A stretch of 64,000 nt of DNA from Streptococcus parasanguinis (GTDB lineage Bacteria > Bacillota > Bacilli > Lactobacillales > Streptococcaceae): positions 81,188 to 145,187 of the forward strand of contig NZ_CABFMD010000032.1 in the NCBI RefSeq assembly GCF_901875555.1, in the 5' to 3' direction. Both the position numbers and the translations under genes were made by a program. The notes beneath the pieces were generated by a model. It had not been told where the DNA came from. It saw only the letters and a program-made list of their open reading frames with translations, and ran no database searches. The number at the start of each line of letters is the position of its first letter. The first letter of the stretch is position 1. Shown piece after piece: positions 57,423-64,000 of this stretch.

Positions 57423-57980
57423 TTACAATCTTTCCGCCAATCTGGCAATTTTATTTTTGGCTGCTTTGTAGACGATTCCATGGTCTTGAATAAATTTGTG
57501 AAAATTTTCTTCCTGTTCAGCAGTTTCTACCTCAATTTCCAACTCATAATCTTCAGTGTCTAGATAGAGACTGTGGTCTAGAGCCACCAAGCCTGCGTTT
57601 GTTTCTTTATCGAATCGTTCTGTTGTCAGGCTTCCCCAGACAGCAAGTTGCTCAACTGGGATTTCTTTAGAAATCAAGAGGTTTTTGATTTCTCCGTCAG
57701 CAAACTGTTGGTGTTGAAGGATCGCCTCGGTTTCTTCTTGGCTGAGGTCTTGATTGTACTCGAAATGGCCAACTGCTTCAGGGACCTTGAGAGTCAATTC
57801 AGCCTGATCTGTGAAAGTACGCACCCGCAAGGCCATTTTTTCTTTACGGATGAGCTGGTCGGGTGTATCGATATAGTGATTGGTTTGGACAACCAATTTT
57901 GTATCTGCAAAAAGTGGAAGGAGGGATTGGTATTCCTCCTTATCTAGCAAGGTTTTGTATTCAATTTCTAAATGGTTCAT
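57423..57980 (-). CDS. CYTH-domain protein
   Basis: This 185-residue protein has the CYTH signature E-x-E-x-K as EIEYK (about 5-9) and alternating acidic/basic strands (ALRVRTF, AELTLKV, YELEIEVE) that build a triphosphate tunnel. Such proteins hydrolyse triphosphates or act as adenylyl cyclases; activity is unknown here. It is divergent from relQ, matching the pneumococcal order and suggesting a nucleotide-signalling link. Confidence 0.92.
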   Translation of the reverse strand: MNHLEIEYKTLLDKEEYQSLLPLFADTKLVVQTNHYIDTPDQLIRKEKMALRVRTFTDQAELTLKVPEAVGHFEYNQDLSQEETEAILQHQQFADGEIKNLLISKEIPVEQLAVWGSLTTERFDKETNAGLVALDHSLYLDTEDYELEIEVETAEQEENFHKFIQDHGIVYKAAKNKIARLAERL

Positions 57981-58075
57981 TTTGTGGTCCTTTGCTTTTT
58001 TTCAAAAGAGATTCATGATATAATAAGAGATGTGTTTATTGTATACAAAAATGGTTCAGATTACAAGGTGGTAGG

Positions 58076-58747
58076 ATGGCAATTGATTGGGAAAACTTCT
58101 TAGATCCTTATATCCAAGCAGTTGGGGAATTAAAAATCAAACTGCGTGGGATTCGAAAGCAATATCGTAAGCAACAAAAGCATTCTCCAATCGAGTTTGT
58201 GACAGGTCGTGTTAAGCCGATTGAGAGCATCCGTGAAAAGATGATCCGAAGAAATATTTCTGAAGAAAATCTGGCTCAGGATATGCAAGATATTGCTGGT
58301 CTTCGCATCATGGTCCAGTTTGTGGATGACGTCGAAGAGATCCTAGAGGTTCTGAGGCAACGGCAGGATATGCGCGTGGTCCAAGAGCGAGACTACATCC
58401 GCCACAAGAAATCGAGTGGCTACCGGAGTTACCACGTCGTGGTCGAGTACCCGGTTGATACCATTGATGGAAATGAAACCATATTAGCAGAGATTCAAAT
58501 TCGGACCTTGTCCATGAATTTTTGGGCAACAATCGAGCATTCACTAAATTATAAATATAAAGGAGACTTTCCAGACGAGATCAAAAAACGCTTAGAGACG
58601 ACAGCAAACCTGGCCTATCTCTTGGACGAAGAAATGGGTGCCATTCGGGATGCAATTCAGGAAGCTCAAGCCCTGTTTGATCCACTTCATCGTAAGTTAA
58701 ATGATGGCGTTGGAAATAGTGATGACACAGATGAAGACTACAGGTAA
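58076..58747 (+). CDS. relQ: Small alarmone synthetase RelQ
   Basis: RelQ makes (p)ppGpp from GTP/GDP and ATP. It has 223 residues with only the synthetase domain: [13 protein letters not shown] (about 43-55), [13 protein letters not shown] (about 72-84) and [14 protein letters not shown] (about 110-123), with a C-terminal helical region. No hydrolase domain is present. An extended -10 (TGATATAAT, 58019-58024) lies upstream. The 3' end overlaps nadK. Confidence 0.96.
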   Translation: MAIDWENFLDPYIQAVGELKIKLRGIRKQYRKQQKHSPIEFVTGRVKPIESIREKMIRRNISEENLAQDMQDIAGLRIMVQFVDDVEEILEVLRQRQDMRVVQERDYIRHKKSSGYRSYHVVVEYPVDTIDGNETILAEIQIRTLSMNFWATIEHSLNYKYKGDFPDEIKKRLETTANLAYLLDEEMGAIRDAIQEAQALFDPLHRKLNDGVGNSDDTDEDYR

Positions 58748-59549
58748 AAAAGTATCCATCATTCGCAATCGAAAGCGTCAGAGTGAAGAGGTTTTTCAAC
58801 AATTGCGTTACAAACTTCGTCAAAATAATTTTATTTTAACGGAGAAACATCCCGATATTGTCATTTCAATCGGTGGTGATGGGATGTTGCTATCGGCTTT
58901 TCATAAGTATGAACACCAGTTAGATCGAGTTCGCTTTATCGGTGTCCATACTGGGCACTTAGGCTTTTATACGGATTACTTAGATAGTGAGATTGACAAG
59001 TTAGTTGAAAACTTAAAATTTGACACGGGGGCCAAGGTTTCCTACCCTATTTTAAATGTCAAGATTACCTTTGACAATGGGGAAACCCGTACGATGAGAG
59101 CGCTGAACGAAGCTACGATCAAGCGCAGTGACCGGACTATGGTGGCTGATCTTATGATTAATGGTGTGGATTTTGAGCGCTTCAGAGGAGATGGGATTAC
59201 CGTTTCGACTCCTACAGGAAGTACGGCTTACAACAAATCCTTGGGAGGAGCAGTCCTTCACCCAACTATTGAGGCGTTGCAGATTGCTGAGATCGCTAGT
59301 CTCAACAACCGTGTTTATCGTACCTTGGGTTCTTCTGTCATTGTCCCTAAAAAGGATAAGATCGAGATTACACCGACGAGACCTGGCTTTCACATTATCT
59401 CTGTTGATAATTCAACCTATTCTTACCGCAATATTGCTAGGGTAGAATACCAGATCGACAACCATAAGATAAATTTTGTGGCAAGCTCCAGTCACACCAG
59501 TTTCTGGAATCGGGTCAAGGATGCCTTTATCGGAGATGATGGGGAATGA
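58722..59549 (+). CDS. nadK: NAD kinase
   Basis: NadK phosphorylates NAD to NADP. It has about 275 residues, with the [11 protein letters not shown] motif near 44-54, [11 protein letters not shown] near 125 and the substrate loop [14 protein letters not shown] near 160. Starts at 58722 and 58731 are both in frame. I favour 58722 because GGA lies 7 nt upstream, though homologues often begin at the second Met. It overlaps relQ by 26 nt and rluD by 4 nt. Confidence 0.95.
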   Translation: MTQMKTTGKKVSIIRNRKRQSEEVFQQLRYKLRQNNFILTEKHPDIVISIGGDGMLLSAFHKYEHQLDRVRFIGVHTGHLGFYTDYLDSEIDKLVENLKFDTGAKVSYPILNVKITFDNGETRTMRALNEATIKRSDRTMVADLMINGVDFERFRGDGITVSTPTGSTAYNKSLGGAVLHPTIEALQIAEIASLNNRVYRTLGSSVIVPKKDKIEITPTRPGFHIISVDNSTYSYRNIARVEYQIDNHKINFVASSSHTSFWNRVKDAFIGDDGE

Positions 59550-60439
59550 GATTTGAATTCATTGTCGATGAGCATGTAAAGATCAAGACTTTCTTGAAAA
59601 AGCACGAGGTTTCTAAGGGGCTCTTAGCAAAGATTAAGTTTCGTGGGGGGCAGATCCTTGTCAATGGACGTCCGGAGAATGCGATCTATCTGTTGGATAT
59701 TGGGGATCGCTTGGTCATTGATATTCCGGCAGAAGAAGGGTTCGAAACCCTAAAACCCATGGATCGGCCCTTTGATATTTTGTTTGAAGATGATCATTTT
59801 TTGGTCTTAAACAAACCCTTTGGCATTGCCTCGATTCCAAGTGCGATTCATTCTAATACCTTAGCAAATTTTGTGAAAGGCTATTATGTGAAACAGGGCT
59901 ATGAGAACCAGCAGGTTCACATTGTCACGCGCTTGGACAAGGATACAAGTGGCGTTATGCTTTTTGCCAAACATGGCTATGCCCATGCACGTTTGGATAA
60001 GCAATTACAGTCTAAAACGATTCAGAAACGCTATTATGCCTTGATCAAGGGAACTGGGAAGCTTGATCCTGCTGGAGAGATTATTGCCCCGATTGCGCGT
60101 GATGAAGATTCGATCATTACTCGAAAGGTAGCAAAAGGTGGCAAGTATGCTCATACCAGCTACCAGGTCGTTCAATCTTTTGGTGATATTCACCTAGTGG
60201 ATATCCAATTGCATACAGGTCGAACCCATCAGATCCGAGTTCATTTTTCCCATATTGGTTTTCCCCTTTTGGGAGATGATCTCTATGGCGGAAGTTTAGA
60301 AGACGGCATTGAGCGCCAGGCCCTTCATTGCCATCGTTTATCCTATTATCATCCATTTCTAGAGGAAGGATTGGTCATAGAAAGCCCACTGCCTCCAGAT
60401 TTCCAAGCTGTTCTAACACAGCTTCAAACCAGTTATTAA
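59546..60439 (+). CDS. RluD-family 23S rRNA/tRNA pseudouridine synthase
   Basis: This 297-residue protein has an S4-like N-terminal RNA-binding region (about 15-70) and the catalytic [14 protein letters not shown] motif (about 131-144) with the nucleophilic Asp. [13 protein letters not shown] (about 225-237) is also present. Such enzymes convert specific uridines to pseudouridine; the target is not determinable here. The ATGA overlap with nadK indicates coupling. Confidence 0.94.
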   Translation: MRFEFIVDEHVKIKTFLKKHEVSKGLLAKIKFRGGQILVNGRPENAIYLLDIGDRLVIDIPAEEGFETLKPMDRPFDILFEDDHFLVLNKPFGIASIPSAIHSNTLANFVKGYYVKQGYENQQVHIVTRLDKDTSGVMLFAKHGYAHARLDKQLQSKTIQKRYYALIKGTGKLDPAGEIIAPIARDEDSIITRKVAKGGKYAHTSYQVVQSFGDIHLVDIQLHTGRTHQIRVHFSHIGFPLLGDDLYGGSLEDGIERQALHCHRLSYYHPFLEEGLVIESPLPPDFQAVLTQLQTSY

Positions 60440-60460
60440 TTATTAAAAGGAGTAAAACTC

Positions 60461-61435
60461 ATGGAAGTTTTCGAAAATCTCAAAACCAACCTCGTTGGTA
60501 AGAATGCTCGTATTGTATTACCAGAAGGTGAAGAGCCTCGTATTCTTCAAGCGACAAAACGCCTTGTGAAGGAGACAGAAGTAACCCCTGTCTTGCTTGG
60601 TAATCCGGATAAAATTCGGATTTATCTTGAAATCGAAGGGGTTTTGGATGGATATGAAATCATCGATCCTCATACTTATCCAGGTTTTGAAGAAATGGTA
60701 GCTTCCTTGGTAGAACGTCGTAAGGGCAAAATGACAGAAGAAGAAGCGCGTCAAGTCTTGAAAGACGACGTGAACTATTTTGGTGTCATGTTGGTGCACA
60801 TGGGAATTGTTGATGGGATGGTTTCAGGTGCGATTCACTCAACAGCTGCAACTGTTCGTCCAGCTCTTCAAATTATCAAAACTCGTCCAAATGTCAAACG
60901 GACTTCAGGAGCTTTTCTCATGGTTCGTGGATCTGAACGCTACTTGTTTGGGGACTGTGCTATCAACATCAATCCAGATGCTGAAGGATTAGCCGAAATT
61001 GCCATCAACTCAGCTATCACAGCCAAGATGTTTGGAATTGATCCAAAAATTGCTATGTTGAGCTATTCAACAAGAGGGTCTGGTTTCGGTGAAAGTGTTG
61101 ATAAGGTTGTTGAAGCGACTAAGCTTGCCCATGAACTTCGTCCAGATCTTGAAATTGACGGGGAATTGCAATTTGACGCAGCCTTTGTCCCTGCAACTGC
61201 AGCCTTGAAGGCTCCAGGTAGCAAGGTGGCAGGCCAAGCAAATGTCTTTATCTTCCCTGGTATTGAAGCAGGTAATATTGGATACAAGATGGCAGAACGT
61301 CTTGGTGGCTTTGCAGCGGTAGGTCCAGTCTTGCAAGGGTTGAACAAACCAGTGAACGACCTCTCTCGTGGATGTAATGCAGATGATGTGTACAAATTAA
61401 CCTTGATTACAGCGGCACAAGCAGTAGAACAATAA
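60461..61435 (+). CDS. pta: Phosphate acetyltransferase
   Basis: Pta interconverts acetyl-CoA and acetyl phosphate in acetate fermentation. It has 324 residues, the short single-domain form. VSGAIHSTAATVRPALQIIK is near residue 125, the CoA-site SYSTRGSG near 203, and the C-terminal GPVLQGLNKPVNDLSRG near 288. AAAAGGAG precedes the ATG. It closes the relQ-nadK-rluD-pta run. Confidence 0.97.
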   Translation: MEVFENLKTNLVGKNARIVLPEGEEPRILQATKRLVKETEVTPVLLGNPDKIRIYLEIEGVLDGYEIIDPHTYPGFEEMVASLVERRKGKMTEEEARQVLKDDVNYFGVMLVHMGIVDGMVSGAIHSTAATVRPALQIIKTRPNVKRTSGAFLMVRGSERYLFGDCAININPDAEGLAEIAINSAITAKMFGIDPKIAMLSYSTRGSGFGESVDKVVEATKLAHELRPDLEIDGELQFDAAFVPATAALKAPGSKVAGQANVFIFPGIEAGNIGYKMAERLGGFAAVGPVLQGLNKPVNDLSRGCNADDVYKLTLITAAQAVEQ

Positions 61436-61490
61436 GAATGAGTGAAAGACTAAGGATGATCTTGAGCTTCAGATTGAAGAAAAAGTCATC

Positions 61491-61667
61491 TTAAAAACTT
61501 TCCTTAGGTGAGTACGGACGTCAGCGAACTTCTTCGAAGTTCCATGACTATTATTGAGCCTAGGGTCTCAATAATTCCGAGTGCCTGAAACATTATTGTT
61601 TCAGGCACTTTTCTCACAGCGGAAAGTTTCGGTATTTTCTTGAATCAATTTAAAAAATGGAACTCAT
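61491..61667 (-). repeat. Dispersed structured repeat, family S, copy 3 (inverted)
   Basis: This is the reverse-oriented third copy of the 4181-4350 element. Stem 1 is AGTGCCTGAAACA (61580-61592) with its complement (61597-61609). The second stem is ATTATTGAG/CTCAATAAT instead of AGTTTTGAA/TTCAAAACT, a wholesale compensatory swap. GTACGGACGTCAGC is conserved. Most of the 61436-61809 gap is this element plus a terminator. Confidence 0.85.
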
Positions 61668-61727
61668 TTTTGTTTTTTTGCAGAATTGCTTAACTTATTT
61701 TACTTTAAAATAGTTTGTCTACATTTT

Positions 61728-61756
61728 AAGGCTCAGGATTTTCCTGAGCCTTTTTC
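61728..61756 (+). terminator. Terminator between pta and mutY
   Basis: AAGGCTCAGG pairs with CCTGAGCCTT around ATTTT, followed by a T run. Confidence 0.92.
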
Positions 61757-61809
61757 TTTATAAAATCAGAATTTCTAAACTAAAGACCATTCTATGGTAT
61801 ACTAGGAAT

Positions 61810-62964
61810 ATGTTAGATTTAAAAGATTACGGGATTACCATGTGGGAGGAGGAAAAAATTGCTTCCTTCCGAGAGAAGTTATTAGCCTGGTATGATGCCC
61901 ATAAACGAGATCTCCCCTGGAGAAGAACTCAGGATCCTTATAAAATTTGGATTTCAGAGATTATGCTCCAGCAGACACGTGTCGATACGGTGATTCCATA
62001 TTATGAGCGTTTTCTGGAGTGGTTTCCTACAGTTGCTGATTTGGCTCAGGCTCCTGAGGAAAAACTTTTAAAAGCTTGGGAAGGCTTGGGCTATTATTCA
62101 CGTGTCCGCAACATGCAGAAAGCTGCCCAGCAGATTATGGAGAACCACAGAGGAGTGTTTCCATCAAGTTATGAGGCTATCTCTAAACTGAAGGGGGTTG
62201 GGCCTTATACTGCAGGGGCAATTGCTAGTATTGCCTTTGGCCTATCGGAGCCTGCTGTGGATGGTAATGTCATGAGAGTACTGGCTCGCTTGTTTGAGGT
62301 GGACTACGATATCGGAGTCCCGACCAATCGCAAGATTTTCCAAGCCATGATGGAAATTTTGATCGATCCGACCCGTCCTGGTGATTTTAATCAGGCTTTG
62401 ATGGATTTGGGCTCAGATATTGAGTCGCCAGTCAATCCACGGCCGGAAGAGAGTCCTGTTAAGGAATTTAGCGCGGCCTACCAACATGGGACCATGGATC
62501 GTTATCCCATTAAGGCTTCTAAAAAGAAACCTGTAGCTGTCTATCTCACAGCCTTTATTATCAAGGATAGTCAAGGACGCTTCTTGCTGGAGAAAAATGA
62601 GCGAGAAGGGCTTTTATCAGGTTTCTGGCATTTTCCCTTGATCGAAGTGGAAAGCCTATCTGAGAACCTGGGCCAATTATCTCTACTGGATGGTAAGGGG
62701 GATACAGAGAGCAACCCAGAAATTCTTTCCTTTGAACAGGACTATGACTTGGCCATTGATTGGCAGGACAGATCTTATCCTATCGTCCAGCATGTCTTTT
62801 CGCATCGCAAGTGGCAGGTTCAGATTCGGTATGGCCTAGTAAAAGAAGGAGAGCAGTCAGTAAGTGAATCGACTGTTTGGTTAAAGCCAGAAGAATTTTC
62901 CGAATATCCTTTTGCCAAACCTCAACAAAAAATTTGGATAACTTTTACGGAAAACGAAAATTAG
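61810..62964 (+). CDS. mutY: A/G-specific adenine glycosylase lacking the iron-sulfur cysteines
   Basis: MutY removes adenine mispaired with 8-oxoguanine and completes the oxidised-guanine system with MutX. It has 384 residues. The glycosylase domain has Glu50 in SEIMLQQTRV, the helix-hairpin-helix LKGVGPYTAGAIAS (127-140) and Asp151 in VDGNV. The C-terminal NUDIX-like domain (about 240-384) recognises 8-oxoG. The four cluster cysteines are replaced at the expected spacing by E205, P212, S215 and S221. An extended -10 (TGGTATACT) ends 6 nt before the ATG. Confidence 0.95.
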   Translation: MLDLKDYGITMWEEEKIASFREKLLAWYDAHKRDLPWRRTQDPYKIWISEIMLQQTRVDTVIPYYERFLEWFPTVADLAQAPEEKLLKAWEGLGYYSRVRNMQKAAQQIMENHRGVFPSSYEAISKLKGVGPYTAGAIASIAFGLSEPAVDGNVMRVLARLFEVDYDIGVPTNRKIFQAMMEILIDPTRPGDFNQALMDLGSDIESPVNPRPEESPVKEFSAAYQHGTMDRYPIKASKKKPVAVYLTAFIIKDSQGRFLLEKNEREGLLSGFWHFPLIEVESLSENLGQLSLLDGKGDTESNPEILSFEQDYDLAIDWQDRSYPIVQHVFSHRKWQVQIRYGLVKEGEQSVSESTVWLKPEEFSEYPFAKPQQKIWITFTENEN

Positions 62965-62993
62965 CTAGAGACTGATCTCTAGCTAATTTTTTA
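62961..62993. terminator. Bidirectional terminator between mutY and the thioredoxin-like gene
   Basis: TTAGCTAGAGA pairs with TCTCTAGCTAA around CTGA, followed by a T run. The mutY stop codon is in the stem. Confidence 0.9.
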
Positions 62994-63338
62994 TAGATGA
63001 GCGAATGCTTTGATTTCTTCTTCAGACATGGATGAGTCACAACGAACAGTAACTTCGCCGGATTCAACATGTAAAAATCCAGGGACAGTTGGGATGCCGT
63101 AAGTTGAGCGGAAGGCTTGCAATGCGTCTAGCTGACTTGGTTCTTCACTATTAATAAAATAGATATGAGCGTTTGTTTCAGATACGACCGTTGCTAGTTT
63201 AGCAGCGAACTTACGGCAGTAAGGACAAGTCTTACGTCCGATAAAGAAGGTTGCTGTTTCTTTTTGATCGATCGCTTCTTGCGCACGCATGACAGTTGTG
63301 ACTTCAAGATCTTTAATATCTTCTAAAAATTGTTCCAT
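62991..63338 (-). CDS. Thioredoxin-fold protein with CPYC motif
   Basis: This 115-residue thioredoxin-like protein has the redox site CPYC (residues 38-41, in GRKTCPYCRKFA) and the cis-Pro loop GIPTVPGFL. There is no signal peptide, so it is probably cytoplasmic. It resembles the bacteriocin-transport-accessory subgroup of thioredoxins in lactic acid bacteria. Here there is no bacteriocin gene beside it, so a general thiol-redox role is more likely. Confidence 0.88.
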   Translation of the reverse strand: MEQFLEDIKDLEVTTVMRAQEAIDQKETATFFIGRKTCPYCRKFAAKLATVVSETNAHIYFINSEEPSQLDALQAFRSTYGIPTVPGFLHVESGEVTVRCDSSMSEEEIKAFAHL

Positions 63339-63415
63339 GAGATGACCTCGCTTTCTTCTAAATCTAGTATGCCATATTTTCTAAAAAATCGCTGGTATTT
63401 GCTACGAAAGAAAGA

Positions 63416-63440
63416 AAAAAGCTCCGATGAGGAGCTTTTC
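63416..63440 (-). terminator. Terminator of the phosphoglucomutase gene
   Basis: On the minus strand AAAAGCTCC pairs with GGAGCTTTT around TCATC, followed by a T run. Confidence 0.88.
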
Positions 63441-63445
63441 ATGTT

Positions 63446-64000
63446 TTAGCCTACAAAAGCATTGATTTCTGCTTCGATATTCGCAATTTTTTCTTTAGCA
63501 TCTGCTTCAGATTCACCAACTGTAGCAATGTAGAATTTGATTTTTGGTTCTGTTCCTGAAGGGCGGACAGCGATCCAAGAATCGTCTGCTAAGGTGTATT
63601 TCAGCACATTGCTTGGTGGAGTTGTCAATTTTTCAACGCCGTCAGCAGTAGTAGCTGTTTGTGCCAAGAAGTCTTCTGTCTTAACAATGTCTGTGTTATT
63701 GAATTGTTTAGGAGCATTGCCACGGAATTTATCCATGATTTTCTTGATTTCTGCAGCTCCATCCACACCTGAAAGGGTGACAGAGATGGTCTTTTCTGCG
63801 AAGTAGCCGTATTCTTTGTAGATTTCAGCAATACCGTCTGCCAAAGTCATACCACGTGAGCGGTAGTAAGCAGCGATTTCAGCTACGATCAAGACAGCTT
63901 GGATTGCATCTTTGTCACGTACAAATGGTTTGATCAGGTAACCGAAGCTTTCTTCAAAACCGAGCATGTAAGTGTGGTTGTGTTGGGTTTCAAATTCATG
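63446..64000 (-). CDS. pgm: Phosphoglucomutase/phosphomannomutase, C-terminal part (cut by the window edge)
   Basis: The reading frame stays open to base 64000, so only the last ~184 residues are seen. GFEESFGYL with the following DKDAI is the sugar-binding region of alpha-D-phosphohexomutases. The C-terminal phosphate-binding loop RPSGTEPKIKFY is intact. It interconverts glucose 6- and 1-phosphate for polysaccharide and teichoic acid precursors. The catalytic Ser domain lies outside the window. Confidence 0.92.
   Translation of the reverse strand, partial: HEFETQHNHTYMLGFEESFGYLIKPFVRDKDAIQAVLIVAEIAAYYRSRGMTLADGIAEIYKEYGYFAEKTISVTLSGVDGAAEIKKIMDKFRGNAPKQFNNTDIVKTEDFLAQTATTADGVEKLTTPPSNVLKYTLADDSWIAVRPSGTEPKIKFYIATVGESEADAKEKIANIEAEINAFVG

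Noticed and set aside
62991..63338. Thioredoxin-like gene as part of a bacteriocin cluster
   Set aside because: No bacteriocin, immunity or ABC-transporter gene is adjacent; the neighbours are mutY and a phosphoglucomutase.

Overview
The window is chromosomal DNA of an oral Streptococcus of the mitis/sanguinis type. The evidence is moderate GC content, the gene orders gyrA-srtA, parE...parC-ilvE, ung-mutX-pyrC and radC-rex...prs-relQ-nadK-rluD-pta, a CpsY-type LysR regulator, and a CRISPR repeat that matches from memory the Streptococcus thermophilus CRISPR1 (type II-A) repeat. I cannot fix the species from this sequence alone.

Layout. 1-2006: the distal end of a type II-A CRISPR array (23 repeats; leader and cas genes lie to the left, outside the window), then two lone degenerate repeats of the other streptococcal type II-A family (CRISPR3/SpyCas9 type) around a small orphan ORF. 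2183-5746: a lipoprotein, a PrsW-type membrane protease and mnmE. 5907-13377: nucleoside salvage (rpiA, deoB, punA, a ClC channel, a glutamine amidotransferase, deoD) followed by a HEPN-motif protein and a Sir2 deacylase. 13504-17149: envelope proteins and a CpsY/MtaR-type regulator. 17165-20824: pyrimidine genes pyrK-pyrDb, pyrF and pyrE; the first two units have PyrR-binding leaders with attenuators. 21123-25501: a cluster of related membrane-anchored proteins, a small nonsense-interrupted gene and a polytopic glycosyltransferase-like protein. 25630-29495: ung, mutX, pyrC and a ypmR/ypmS-like pair. 29536-34682: a leucine operon (leader peptide and attenuator, leuA, leuB, a DUF1294 gene, leuC, leuD). 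34781-36609: a Sua5-like gene and plsY. 36742-45633: parE, an inserted three-gene accessory segment, parC and ilvE. 45725-53714: a DUF2969 gene, tRNA-Tyr, tRNA-Gln, rpsA, tRNA-Arg, ldh, gyrA, srtA, a small gene and radC. 53921-61435: rex, two small genes, a cysteine desulfurase and prs on the minus strand, then CYTH, relQ, nadK, rluD and pta. 61810-64000: mutY, a thioredoxin-like gene and the 3' part of a phosphoglucomutase.

The unusual content is mostly between genes. A ~170 bp element occurs three times with stem-loops that change in a compensatory way. A ~178 bp inverted-end element occurs four times. A folded module sits between a Shine-Dalgarno sequence and the start codon of both deoD and parC, with a third copy upstream of deoD. 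The strongest candidates for something undescribed are this split ribosome-binding-site module, the HEPN/nucleotidyltransferase/unknown-protein segment between parE and parC, and the HEPN-Sir2 pair after deoD. MutY lacks all four iron-sulfur cysteines.
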